Assembly: GCA_964573295.1 (NCBI GenBank) | Contig: CAZNJE010000003.1 | Span: 1-64,000 of the forward strand | Length of the DNA: 64,000 nt | From: CAYQJL01 sp964573295 | GTDB lineage: Bacteria > Eisenbacteria > RBG-16-71-46 > CAIMUX01 > WJJG01 | Direction: 5' to 3' | In this document: piece by piece, positions 36,801-43,612 of the stretch | Layout of the letters: the number at the start of each line of letters is the position of its first letter | Numbering within the stretch: the stretch's first letter is position 1 | Translations under genes and position numbers: made by a program | The notes under the pieces: generated by a model | What the model was told of the DNA's origin: nothing | The model's database searches: none | Seen by the model: only the letters and a program-made list of their open reading frames with translations

Positions 36801-37207
36801 AGAGCCTCTTCCGGATCCGCGCTCGCGGATCCACCTGCGATCGCGCCGGAATCGCGGCCAACACGCGTGCTCCGCGCAGGCGGCGGCAGCCCGTCACCGA
36901 GCCGGGAAAGCAGGGCGCACAGATTGCGGTAGCCACACAGATCCTGGCAGAAGAGGAGCAGGCGCCCGGGACGCGCATCGAGCGGAATCTCAGCCCCCAG
37001 GATGCCGGAAAGACCTCGCTGCTCGGCGGCCTCGAGAAACCCAAGGGCGCCGTACAGGTTGGCCCAATCGGCCAGGGCAATGAGGTCGAACCCACCCTCG
37101 GCCGCCGCCGCCACCCAGGCCTGCGGCGTTCCGACGCCGCGCAGCAGCGAGTACCCCGTGCGGATCACGAGCGGCCACCCCTGACGGCGCAACGCCGACG
37201 GCATCAT
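33878..37207 (-). CDS. dnaE2: Error-prone DNA polymerase III alpha subunit (DnaE2/ImuC)
   Basis: This is a 1109-aa C-family polymerase. The catalytic block is YPDLDLDIAWDRRDEVL, with the usual Mg-binding PDxDxD pattern. It also has RGSGVSSLVAYLLGLT, HPGGLVLSE and an OB domain near residue 1000 (VAVAGIVSATRSFRSAGGKP). The N-terminal PHP domain is degenerate: the HxH motif is replaced by IRTGYSLL, and TDHGN-like is replaced by LADWANL, so no PHP exonuclease is expected. It ends the lexA cassette, just after the Y-family polymerase gene. I start it at ATG 37207 because AGGAG lies 9 bases upstream and overlaps the TAG of the upstream gene. A GTG at 37234 is possible. A 9-bp repeat expands a Val/Ala/Gly/Glu linker. 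Confidence 0.93.
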   Translation of the reverse strand: MMPSALRRQGWPLVIRTGYSLLRGVGTPQAWVAAAAEGGFDLIALADWANLYGALGFLEAAEQRGLSGILGAEIPLDARPGRLLLFCQDLCGYRNLCALLSRLGDGLPPPARSTRVGRDSGAIAGGSASADPEEALCGAGLGPPVASPGMLLEALAGGSEGLVLLSDLPRLVRDLRGICGPERLALLLPWPPPVRGVEEQSRLAARLGLAAAALPRATVLEPGDAATLRLLAAVRKRRLVAGGGGVAGVAGVAGIAEPAESAESVESVERAALGKGDAAALEVHPIPGAEALRAAEKLCRPALVRGRALLESCRLRSADLRPRTFVFPRVGGHEGPAALQRACREALGTRRLEDLAAARRRLQQELAVIEQLGFVDYFLATAEIARWARSRGIPLVGRGSGVSSLVAYLLGLTGVDPVAYGLSFARFLHPLRASDYPDLDLDIAWDRRDEVLVHALSAFGAERGAMVGTHQFYRPRGALRDAGRALGIDDATLSKAARAIPFVGMGAVDDAPARDGLARLAREARGAVQRAAELAGRLLGRPRGVGMHPGGLVLSEMPMSRMVPTERSANGMVITQFDMHGVERIGLIKIDLLGNRALATHEEAVRVLAGENETVDLERVAHADPVTGALLSEGRTTGCFQLESPAMRTLLRQVRATNLEDTIAALALVRPGPSSSGMKQAYIRRSRQIEAPRPLHPSVAHVLTRTYHLPLFEEDVMCLAAETGGLSHGEADMLRRAIGEAAREAGRQGAETPRLWELRRGFLAAAGRFGRQAAAETIWNELVRFAAYSFCKAHAAGFGVLAYHSAYLKAHHPGAFFAAVLNHHQGMYPTRVHVEEARRHGLRPVPPCVQRGQAWWTWEPEGGRLRCGLAQVRHLRSSTLERMIAARRREPFVDLADFTARVGPNVRELESLVLAGCFDEAFGLPRGALVWRMHRLMRARRAVPAARETWAGGQQTGLSLATAADTADGVPSGRWRDVSTEHRAVLERRFLGISLSAHPMALFGGRLPEAPARRSLAAAAAAAGGGPVAVAGIVSATRSFRSAGGKPMLFFTLEDETGLLEGTLGGSLAGDRARRPRVDDYLYAEGRVEGRYGARGLRASRARIVGRYE
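36404..36475 (-). repeat. 9-bp tandem repeat in dnaE2, 8 units
   Basis: Eight 9-bp units grade from gacggactc to ggccacccc (plus strand) and encode a GVAGVAG...AESVES run in a linker of the polymerase. The unit is in frame. Confidence 0.85.
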
Positions 37208-37218
37208 GTCCACGGCTC

Positions 37219-38577
37219 CTACTTCGTCAGACACGGCGTGCGCAGGACGAACCCATGCTCATCGCGGGGCAGCCGGCCGAGCAGTTCGAGCGAGCGGCCT
37301 CGCACCAGCGCCCGGAAACCGAACCGCCGGCGCACGTCGTCCACGGCCGCATCGAGCCGCTCGGGCGCCGATTCGCCATTTCCCCCCATGCCGGCCCCCG
37401 TCCGCGTCGCAGCCCCCATCCCCGCGGCGGTCCCCGGGGCCGTTGCCGCCGGCGCTTCGAAGAGCGACCGCTGGCGGCCCCGTTCCGGGTGCAAGCTCTG
37501 CAGGTCCACGCCCAGGTTTCGTAACCCCAGGCGGCGCGTCAGCAGCTGCGCCAACAGGTCGCGCGCGGCGGTGAAGAGGTCCGCGGTGTTCGCGCCCCTC
37601 TCGGCTGGCACCCGCCCCGCGCGGCGGTCCCCGCCCCCGTCGGCCCAGCGCAGATGAACGGCCACTCGCCCGGGCGAGACCCCCAGGCGCCGCGCCTGCG
37701 TGCTGGCCCGGTCGATCAGGTAATAGAGCATGCCCTCGAGCTGATCACGCCGCGTGACCGGATCGTCGAAGGAGGTTTCGCGCCGGATCGAACGCGGAAC
37801 CTCGTGCGGGTTCACCGGCCGGGTATCGTGCCCGCGGGCCCGGGCGGCCAGGAGCAGGCCGATCTCGCCAAACAGATCGCGCAGCCGCGCGGCTGGAAGC
37901 TCGCGAAGATCGGCCACCCGGACCAGGCCCATCTCGCGCAGCACGGCCGCGCGTTTGTGGCCGATGCCGGGCAGGTCCTCGAGCGGCTGGGCCGCCACGA
38001 AGTCGGCTTCCCCGCCGGGTCGCAGCCAGGCAAACCCATCCGGTTTGCAGAGGCGGGTGACCATGCGGGCGGTCATCCGGTTGGTGGCGAGTCCCAGGGA
38101 GACGGTCAGGCCCGTCTCGGCGTGGACCTGGCGGCGCAGCGCGTCGGCCGCGCGGATCAGGTGGCCGTGCACCCGTTCGGTGCCGGTGAGATCGACATAG
38201 GCGTCATCCAAGAAGGTCTCGATCTGCGGTCCGTACGCCCCGGCGATCTCGAAGATGCGCCGGGCGAACGCCTGGTAAGTCGGCGCGTGGCCGGACAGGA
38301 CGATGAGTGCGGGACACCGGCGGCGGGCCTCGTGCAGCGGCGTGCCCGCGCGAATGCCGAAGGCGCGGGCCTCGTAGGAAGCACTGGCGACCACCCCGGT
38401 GCCGACCGCCACGGGCTGGCCGGCCAGGGTTGGATTGAGACGCTGCTCGATCGACGCGAAGAAGGCGTCGATGTCCAGGTGCAAGATGGCCGGATGCGCA
38501 CCCCACGGCGCCCCGGCGCCCAGGCGGCGCCGGGGTGCAGGGGTCACCCCTCGTACATCACCGAGTCGACTTGCCAT
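37219..38577 (-). CDS. Y-family DNA polymerase (DinB/ImuB-like) with altered catalytic Glu
   Basis: This 452-aa protein has the first metal site HLDIDAFFASIEQ, the fingers block ASYEARAFGIRAGTPLHEA, the HhH thumb DLPGIGHKRAAVLREMGL, and a little-finger region ending near QRSLFE. The usual SxDEA palm motif reads FLDDAYVDLTG, so one acidic residue is conserved and Glu is Asp. It lies between the DUF6504-like gene and dnaE2 in the SOS cassette, where ImuB is found in other bacteria. Unlike typical ImuB it keeps metal ligands, so it could be catalytic. ATG 38577 has GGGGGA six bases upstream. A GTG at 38547, overlapping the previous stop, is an alternative. Confidence 0.88.
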   Translation of the reverse strand: MASRLGDVRGVTPAPRRRLGAGAPWGAHPAILHLDIDAFFASIEQRLNPTLAGQPVAVGTGVVASASYEARAFGIRAGTPLHEARRRCPALIVLSGHAPTYQAFARRIFEIAGAYGPQIETFLDDAYVDLTGTERVHGHLIRAADALRRQVHAETGLTVSLGLATNRMTARMVTRLCKPDGFAWLRPGGEADFVAAQPLEDLPGIGHKRAAVLREMGLVRVADLRELPAARLRDLFGEIGLLLAARARGHDTRPVNPHEVPRSIRRETSFDDPVTRRDQLEGMLYYLIDRASTQARRLGVSPGRVAVHLRWADGGGDRRAGRVPAERGANTADLFTAARDLLAQLLTRRLGLRNLGVDLQSLHPERGRQRSLFEAPAATAPGTAAGMGAATRTGAGMGGNGESAPERLDAAVDDVRRRFGFRALVRGRSLELLGRLPRDEHGFVLRTPCLTK

Positions 38578-38798
38578 GCCAAATCCCCCGTATCGAAGCG
38601 AAGCTGATAGATGTCGCCGCTTTCGGTGGTCACCGAGAAATAGCACAGGCAGCGCTTGCTGGCGCGATCCTTCCACCGGCTATTGACCCGGGTCACTTTC
38701 AGGTCCGTGGGTCCCCGCTTGAAGCGCAGCGGCGTGATCTCCCCACCTTGAAAATCCGCCCGCACCTTGACGGGCTCTTCGAGCTTTTCCCAATGCAC
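38544..38798 (-). CDS. Small DUF6504-like protein of the SOS cassette
   Basis: This protein of about 84 aa contains PVKVRADFQGGEITPLRFKR, VTRVNSRWKD, CYFSVTTESGDIYQLRFD and AWQVDSVMYEG. The R-F-x-x-x-x-V-x-x-W-x-D pattern resembles DUF6504 proteins, which as I recall occur beside translesion polymerases. The role is unknown. GTG 38798 has AGGGAG eight bases upstream; the frame is open to a GTG at 38837. It lies downstream of lexA and overlaps the start of the polymerase gene by 34 bases, which implies coupling. Confidence 0.65.
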   Translation of the reverse strand: MHWEKLEEPVKVRADFQGGEITPLRFKRGPTDLKVTRVNSRWKDRASKRCLCYFSVTTESGDIYQLRFDTGDLAWQVDSVMYEG

Positions 38799-38871
38799 GT
38801 TCCGGTCTCCCTGCTCACCCCAAGCGGCTGCAACCACGTTGGTGTCATCCCACTCCCCGAGATCGCACGGT

Positions 38872-39474
38872 TCATCCCAGTCGACGGGCCAAACCGACCA
38901 CCTTGCCGCCCACCCGGAAGAAAGGATCGTCCCGCGGAATCCAAAACGGCTCGTAGCGCGCGTTGGCCGGCCGCAACTCCACCTCTTCGGCCCGGGGGAA
39001 GAATCGTTTGACGGTGGCCTCCTGCTCCGGCCCCAGATAGGCGACGATCAGATCGCCCTCGGCCACCCGCAGGTCCGGATCGATGATGACATAGTCTCCC
39101 TCGAGAATGCCTTCGCCGGTCATGCTGTCCCCCACCACCGCCACCGCGAACCGTCCGGGTTGCAACCCCAAGAAATCGCTGTCGAGGTGGCCTTCGATCT
39201 GCTCGACCGCCATCAAAGGCGCGCCGGCCGCCACCCGCCCGACGATCGGTACCCCCCGATCGCGTCGCGTCCGGTCGGTGAGCATCCAGTGTCGCCCCCG
39301 GCGCCGCAGGTAACCCTTCCCTTCCAGCGCCTCGAGGTGTTGATGCACGGTGGCCGAGGATGAGACCCCGAGCGACCGGCCGATCTCCCGGATCGAGGGG
39401 AATCGGCCCTGTCCCGCGTTGCACTGCAGGATGACGTCGAGAACCGCGCGCTGGCGTTCGCTGAGTGGGTTCAT
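38872..39474 (-). CDS. lexA: LexA repressor
   Basis: This 200-aa protein starts at ATG 39474 behind GGGAGG. The N-terminal winged helix is LSERQRAVLDVILQ ... FPSIREIGRSLGVSSSATVH. A cleavage-type Ala-Gly pair lies in VGRVAAGAPLMA. The S24 domain has the catalytic Ser in VVGDSMTGEGILEGDYVIID and the Lys in EATVKRFF. The complete self-cleavage apparatus supports a functional SOS repressor. It heads the cassette with the DUF6504-like gene, the Y-family polymerase and dnaE2, and has its own operator upstream. Confidence 0.96.
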   Translation of the reverse strand: MNPLSERQRAVLDVILQCNAGQGRFPSIREIGRSLGVSSSATVHQHLEALEGKGYLRRRGRHWMLTDRTRRDRGVPIVGRVAAGAPLMAVEQIEGHLDSDFLGLQPGRFAVAVVGDSMTGEGILEGDYVIIDPDLRVAEGDLIVAYLGPEQEATVKRFFPRAEEVELRPANARYEPFWIPRDDPFFRVGGKVVGLARRLG

Positions 39475-39504
39475 GGAGCCTCCCTCTGGTTTGGCTGCAA
39501 GGGG

Positions 39505-39533
39505 AGGATACCAAACAAATGTTCGGTATTCAA
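39505..39533 (-). promoter_or_regulatory. lexA promoter with embedded LexA operator
   Basis: On the minus strand TTGAAT (-35) and TATCCT (-10) are separated by exactly 17 bases. The spacer lies inside a 22-bp near-perfect dyad, ATACCGAACATTTGTTTGGT + AT (39508-39529). Its core CGAAC-N4-GTTTG resembles the Gram-positive-type SOS box rather than the E. coli CTGT-N8-ACAG. The operator lies 34 bases before the lexA ATG, so LexA binding would block RNA polymerase and autoregulate the cassette. Confidence 0.85.
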
Positions 39534-39619
39534 GAGGTGTGGTGTGAAAATGGAGTGCGGTGCGAAAATGGAGTGCGTCCCGCGGATTGGGGTTCGGGAC
39601 GGCGAGGGCCTTCACGCGA

Positions 39620-39645
39620 GAGGGGGACCACGGCTGGTCCCCCTC
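39620..39645 (-). terminator. Strong hairpin between cheW and lexA, probable terminator
   Basis: An 11-bp perfect stem, GAGGGGGACCA with TGGTCCCCCTC, and a 4-nt loop lie 66 bases beyond the cheW stop. No T-run follows on the minus strand, so termination would be incomplete or factor-assisted. An 18-bp GC palindrome (39684-39701) sits between it and cheW. Confidence 0.5.
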
Positions 39646-39711
39646 GTCTCGAGGATGGTCTCGTCAAGGATGGTCTTGTATCCGGCGCGGCGCGCCGCGC
39701 CCGCCGTGGCG

Positions 39712-40206
39712 CTAGAACTGGGCGCCGAGTTCCTCGGCGTCGCCTCCCAAAATCTTGTTGATGTCGAGCAGGATCGTGATCTTCTTGTCGACCTTGCCCA
39801 TGCCCAGGATGACATTCGTGTGGACATCCATGCCCAGGTCGGGCGCATCCTCGATGTCTTCCTCGGGGATGTCGAGCACCTCGTAGACCTTATCGACGAC
39901 AGTGCCCATCTCGATCCCCTTGACATTGACCACGATGATGCACGTCTCCTCGGTCTGCTCGGCCGTCATCATGCCGAACTTCCGTCGCAGATCGACCACC
40001 GGAATGACCTTGCCGCGAAGATTGATCACACCGCAGACATAGTCGGGCGTGCCGGGCACGTTGGTGATGGCCATCAGGCCGATGATCTCCCGGACCTTCA
40101 GAATCTCCAGCCCGTAGACCTCATCCGCCAAGAGAAAGGTGAGATACTTGCCCGCCCGGTTCACCCGGGTGGTTTCCACGGTCGCCGATTGAATTGCCTC
40201 TGACAT
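39712..40206 (-). CDS. cheW: CheW-like chemotaxis coupling protein
   Basis: This 164-aa CheW domain has YLTFLLADEVYGLEILKVRE, NVPGTPDYVCGVINLRGKVI, PVVDLRRKFG and the late GMGKVDKKITILLDINKIL. CheW couples receptors to CheA. No cheA, receptor or other chemotaxis gene is in the window, so this is a solitary copy. GAAAGGGAG precedes the ATG at 40206. It lies downstream of the LipB-LipA fusion gene with a 167-base gap and upstream of lexA, to which it is probably not functionally tied. Confidence 0.93.
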   Translation of the reverse strand: MSEAIQSATVETTRVNRAGKYLTFLLADEVYGLEILKVREIIGLMAITNVPGTPDYVCGVINLRGKVIPVVDLRRKFGMMTAEQTEETCIIVVNVKGIEMGTVVDKVYEVLDIPEEDIEDAPDLGMDVHTNVILGMGKVDKKITILLDINKILGGDAEELGAQF

Positions 40207-40373
40207 GCTCACTCCCTTTCCTCAAGGGGCCTCCCCCCGCGGGAAGCCCGGTCGTACACGTATGGAAAACCGGCGCGGATTGGGCCGGGCCGACGGTCTT
40301 CTCATCGGCACCCGCCAGAGGCCGCTTTAGGAGGAGAGAGAACCGGCCGGAGACCGGCTTGCGGCATGATGGC

Positions 40374-42125
40374 TCATTTCATGACTTCGCTGCGGAGGGC
40401 TTCGGCAGCATGGTAGGAACTGCGCACGAGCGGTCCGGACTCCACGTGCTCGAAACCCATCCGGCCGGCCTCGGCGTGCCAGACGGCGAACTCGGCGGGC
40501 GTCCAGTAGCGTTTGACGGGCAGCGACTCGCGATTGGGCTGCAGGTACTGGCCGATCGTGACGCGGCCGCACCCCGCCTCGCGCAGATCACGCAGGAGCA
40601 GGCGGATCTCGCGGGGCGACTCGCCCAGACCCACCATGAAGCCGGACTTCGTGCGCAGTCCGGCCCGCGCGCTGGTCGCGAGCAGGTCGAGCGAGCGCCG
40701 GTAGTCCGCCTGCGGACGGGCGAGGGCATAGAGCCGGGGCACGGTCTCGATGTTGTGGTTGAGCACGTCGGGCCGCGCCGCCACCACCGTCCCGAGGGCA
40801 TCCGGGTCGCCACGGAAATCGGGAATCAGCACCTCCACGCTCACGCCCGGTATCCGGCGCCTGAGGGCGGCGATCGTCTCGGCGAAGTGCGCGGCGCCGC
40901 CGTCGGGCAGGTCGTCACGCGTCACGGAGGTGACGACCACGTGACGCAGCCCCATGCGCGCGGCCGCCGCGGCCAGGCGGGCCGGTTCGTCGGACTCGAC
41001 CGGCTCGACGGCGCCCTTGGCCACCGCGCAGAAGCGGCAGCGCCGCGTGCACGTGCGGCCCAGGATCATGAAGGTCGCCGTTCCCGCGCTCCAGCACTCC
41101 TGGCGGTTGGGGCAGTGCGCCCCTTCGCAGACCGTGTAGAGCCGGCCGTCCTCGAGCGTTCGGCGAACCTCGAGGAACGTGCGGCCCTTGGGAAGTCCCA
41201 TCTTCAACCAGCCGGGCTTGCGCGCCCCCCGCCGGGCTTGCCGCTCGATCAATCGCAAGCACGCCTCCACGCCCGCCGCATCCCGCGGCGCGGGGAGGTC
41301 GACCGGTCTCAGGCCGAGACCGAAGACCTCGGCGAACGTGCCGGCCCACTTCGCCGCCAACTCAGCCACCAGATCCCTCGCGGCCGGCTCAGCCACCAGA
41401 TCCCTCGCGGCCGGCTGACCCGGGGAGGCTGTCCCAGCTGACGGATCGTCCGCCCCATCTCCCTCGTCCCGGAGCGTCTGCAGCAGGGCCTCGACTGCCG
41501 TCACTCGTTCGCCCGCCAGCCCGCACGGCACGATCCCGCCGAAGCCCGCGAGCGCCGAGCGCAGCACGTTCAACGCGATCCCGTGCAGGCTCACGCCGCG
41601 AGTGATGCGGATCCCGGTCGCGGCCAGCTTCTCGCGCGAGCCGTTCCCGTCTGTCCAGACACCGATCATGCCGTCCCGGCGGCCGACCGATACGCCGTAG
41701 CCGTCCAGCAGCCGGATGACGGTTTCCTCCAGCGCGTGGACGAAGGGTTTCGCGCCCAAATCGTGCGCGCGCAGATCGCAGATGAAGTAGGCGGTCAACT
41801 GCCCGGGACCGTGATAGGTCACCTCACCCCCGCGGTCGATCGGAACCACGGGAATGGCGGCGGGCCGGGTGGTGCGCACGAAGCGCTCGTCGCCATGGCG
41901 GCCCAGGGTGTAGACGGGTTCGTGTTCGAGCATGAGCAGGCAGTCGGGCAAGCGCAGACTGCGCCGCGCCTCCCAGAGCGCGCGCTGCAGCGCCCAGGCC
42001 GGCTCGAACGGCACCGGCTCCGGAAACCGCAAGAGCAATCCATCCCAACGGGAACCGTTCCCCTCGACCGGCGTGGCGCCCATTTGCGCCGGCCCGCGCG
42101 CCTCGGTGGTCTTCCGCCTCTTCAT
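40374..42125 (-). CDS. LipB-LipA fusion: octanoyltransferase plus lipoyl synthase
   Basis: This 583-aa bifunctional protein has a LipB half (about residues 20-245). It contains RGGEVTYHGPGQL, the Lys of EKLAATGIRITRGVSLHG and the catalytic Cys of FGGIVPCGLAGE (about 199). A linker with two copies of ARDLVAEPA (27-bp repeat) follows. The LipA half (about 285-583) has the auxiliary cluster cysteines CEGAHCPNRQEC, the radical-SAM motif CTRRCRFC, and the terminal RSSYHAAE serine. Together these transfer octanoate and insert two sulfurs to make lipoyl groups on 2-oxoacid dehydrogenases and GcvH. The lpdA gene directly upstream makes the same connection. GAAGAGGG precedes ATG 42125. Confidence 0.95.
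   Translation of the reverse strand: MKRRKTTEARGPAQMGATPVEGNGSRWDGLLLRFPEPVPFEPAWALQRALWEARRSLRLPDCLLMLEHEPVYTLGRHGDERFVRTTRPAAIPVVPIDRGGEVTYHGPGQLTAYFICDLRAHDLGAKPFVHALEETVIRLLDGYGVSVGRRDGMIGVWTDGNGSREKLAATGIRITRGVSLHGIALNVLRSALAGFGGIVPCGLAGERVTAVEALLQTLRDEGDGADDPSAGTASPGQPAARDLVAEPAARDLVAELAAKWAGTFAEVFGLGLRPVDLPAPRDAAGVEACLRLIERQARRGARKPGWLKMGLPKGRTFLEVRRTLEDGRLYTVCEGAHCPNRQECWSAGTATFMILGRTCTRRCRFCAVAKGAVEPVESDEPARLAAAAARMGLRHVVVTSVTRDDLPDGGAAHFAETIAALRRRIPGVSVEVLIPDFRGDPDALGTVVAARPDVLNHNIETVPRLYALARPQADYRRSLDLLATSARAGLRTKSGFMVGLGESPREIRLLLRDLREAGCGRVTIGQYLQPNRESLPVKRYWTPAEFAVWHAEAGRMGFEHVESGPLVRSSYHAAEALRSEVMK
41361..41414 (-). repeat. 27-bp direct duplication in the LipB-LipA linker
   Basis: Two 27-bp copies (plus-strand form begins ctcagccaccagatccctcg) lie head to tail in frame between the LipB and LipA halves. 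Confidence 0.88.
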
Positions 42126-42190
42126 CGATCGCAACCCTCTTCGTCCAGTCCGGCCTCCGCCCCCGTCTGCGCCACCGCTTCTTCCCTGGC

Positions 42191-43612
42191 CTAGATGTGA
42201 ATCCCGACGCCGAGCGCGGCCCCGACCGCCTCCGGCACGGCTTCGGCCAGTGTGGGATGCGTGTGGACGGCATCGAGCAGCGCCTGAGCCGACAGCCGCC
42301 GCGTGCCCGCCAGCGTCAGCTCGGCGATCAGCTCCGAAGCGCCGGGGCCCACGATGTGCGCACCCAACAACCTGCCGTCCTCTTCGTCCAGAAGCACCTT
42401 GACGAAGCCGGCTCCCTCGCCTTCGGCCACCGCTCTGCCAAGCGCGCTGAAGGGGAAGGTCCCGCTCCGGTAGGCGACACCCTGCCGCTTCAGATCTCGT
42501 TCCCGGGCGCCGACCGATGCCAGTTGCGGGTGGGTGAACACGGCGGCCGGAATCCAGGTCAGTCCCTCCGGCACCGGCAGTCCCAGCATGTGCTCGACGG
42601 CCCGGATGCCGGCCGCCGAAGCCGCGTGCGCCAGCATCGGGCTGCCGGTCAGGTCGCCAATGGCGTAGATATGGGGTGCACTCGTTGCGTGATGCTCATC
42701 GACCCGCACGAAACCACCCTCGGTCGCGACGCCGGCCTCCGCCAATCCCAGATTGTGGATTGCCCCGGTCACCCCCACCGCGACGAGAACGCGCTCGGCC
42801 GTGATCGGCCGGGGATCTTGCCCCTCGATCATGAGCTCACCGTGCACCCCCGAAGCGTCGACCTCCGCGTTGGCGAGTCTGGTCGCCGTATGGATCTTGA
42901 TGCCCCGTTTGGCGAGCCCGTTGCGCAGCACCTGGACGACATCCGGATCTTCGGTCGGTAGAATCTGCGGCATCATCTCGATCACGGTCACCTTCACACC
43001 GAAGGTGGCGAACAGATCCGCGAACTCGAGACCGATCGCTCCGGCCCCGATCACGAGCAGGCTCTCCGGCAACTCGGTGAGGTCAACCGCCTCCCGGCTC
43101 CCGATGACCTGTTTCAGATCCATCGGAAGCCCGGGCACCTCTTTCATGACCGACCCGGTCGCCAGGATCAGGTCCTCGGCGGTGTAGACGTGCTCCTCGA
43201 TCCCGCCGCCTTTCCCCGCGGCGCGAACACACACGCGGGGACGGCCGTCCCGTGGCCCTTCCAGCCGGCCTTCACCGGCAATGACCTCGACGCCCGCCTT
43301 CTTCATCAAGCCCTCGAGCCCCTTCACCAGGCGCCCGACCACCTGCCGCGACCGGCGGTGCACGGCCGCGTAGTCGAACGAGGCGCCCTCGATCGAGATC
43401 CCGTGGCGGCCGGCGTCCTTGAGCGCCCGCCACAGACCGGCGCTGTGAAGCAGCGCCTTGGTGGGAATGCAGCCCCAGTTGAGACAGACGCCGCCGAGTT
43501 GCTCGCGCTCGATGAGACCGACCTTCTTCCCCGCGCGAGCCGCGCGCACGGCCGAGGCGTAGCCGCCCGGACCGGCACCCAGGACCAGTAGGTCGTAGTG
43601 CACAACGCTCAT
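42191..43612 (-). CDS. lpdA: Dihydrolipoyl dehydrogenase
   Basis: This 473-aa flavoprotein reoxidises dihydrolipoyl groups of 2-oxoacid dehydrogenase complexes or the glycine cleavage system. The FAD site is DLLVLGAGPGGYASAVRAAR. The redox disulfide is GGVCLNWGCIPTK (about residues 41-46) and the NAD site is LLVIGAGAIGLEFADLFATF. The C-terminal interface motif HTHPTLAEA carries the catalytic His. The ATG at 43612 overlaps the DHH gene stop as ATGA and is preceded by AGAGGAAAGG. The E1 and E2 genes are not in the window. The LipB-LipA gene follows 65 bases later, making a lipoate-metabolism pair. Confidence 0.96.
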   Translation of the reverse strand: MSVVHYDLLVLGAGPGGYASAVRAARAGKKVGLIEREQLGGVCLNWGCIPTKALLHSAGLWRALKDAGRHGISIEGASFDYAAVHRRSRQVVGRLVKGLEGLMKKAGVEVIAGEGRLEGPRDGRPRVCVRAAGKGGGIEEHVYTAEDLILATGSVMKEVPGLPMDLKQVIGSREAVDLTELPESLLVIGAGAIGLEFADLFATFGVKVTVIEMMPQILPTEDPDVVQVLRNGLAKRGIKIHTATRLANAEVDASGVHGELMIEGQDPRPITAERVLVAVGVTGAIHNLGLAEAGVATEGGFVRVDEHHATSAPHIYAIGDLTGSPMLAHAASAAGIRAVEHMLGLPVPEGLTWIPAAVFTHPQLASVGARERDLKRQGVAYRSGTFPFSALGRAVAEGEGAGFVKVLLDEEDGRLLGAHIVGPGASELIAELTLAGTRRLSAQALLDAVHTHPTLAEAVPEAVGAALGVGIHI

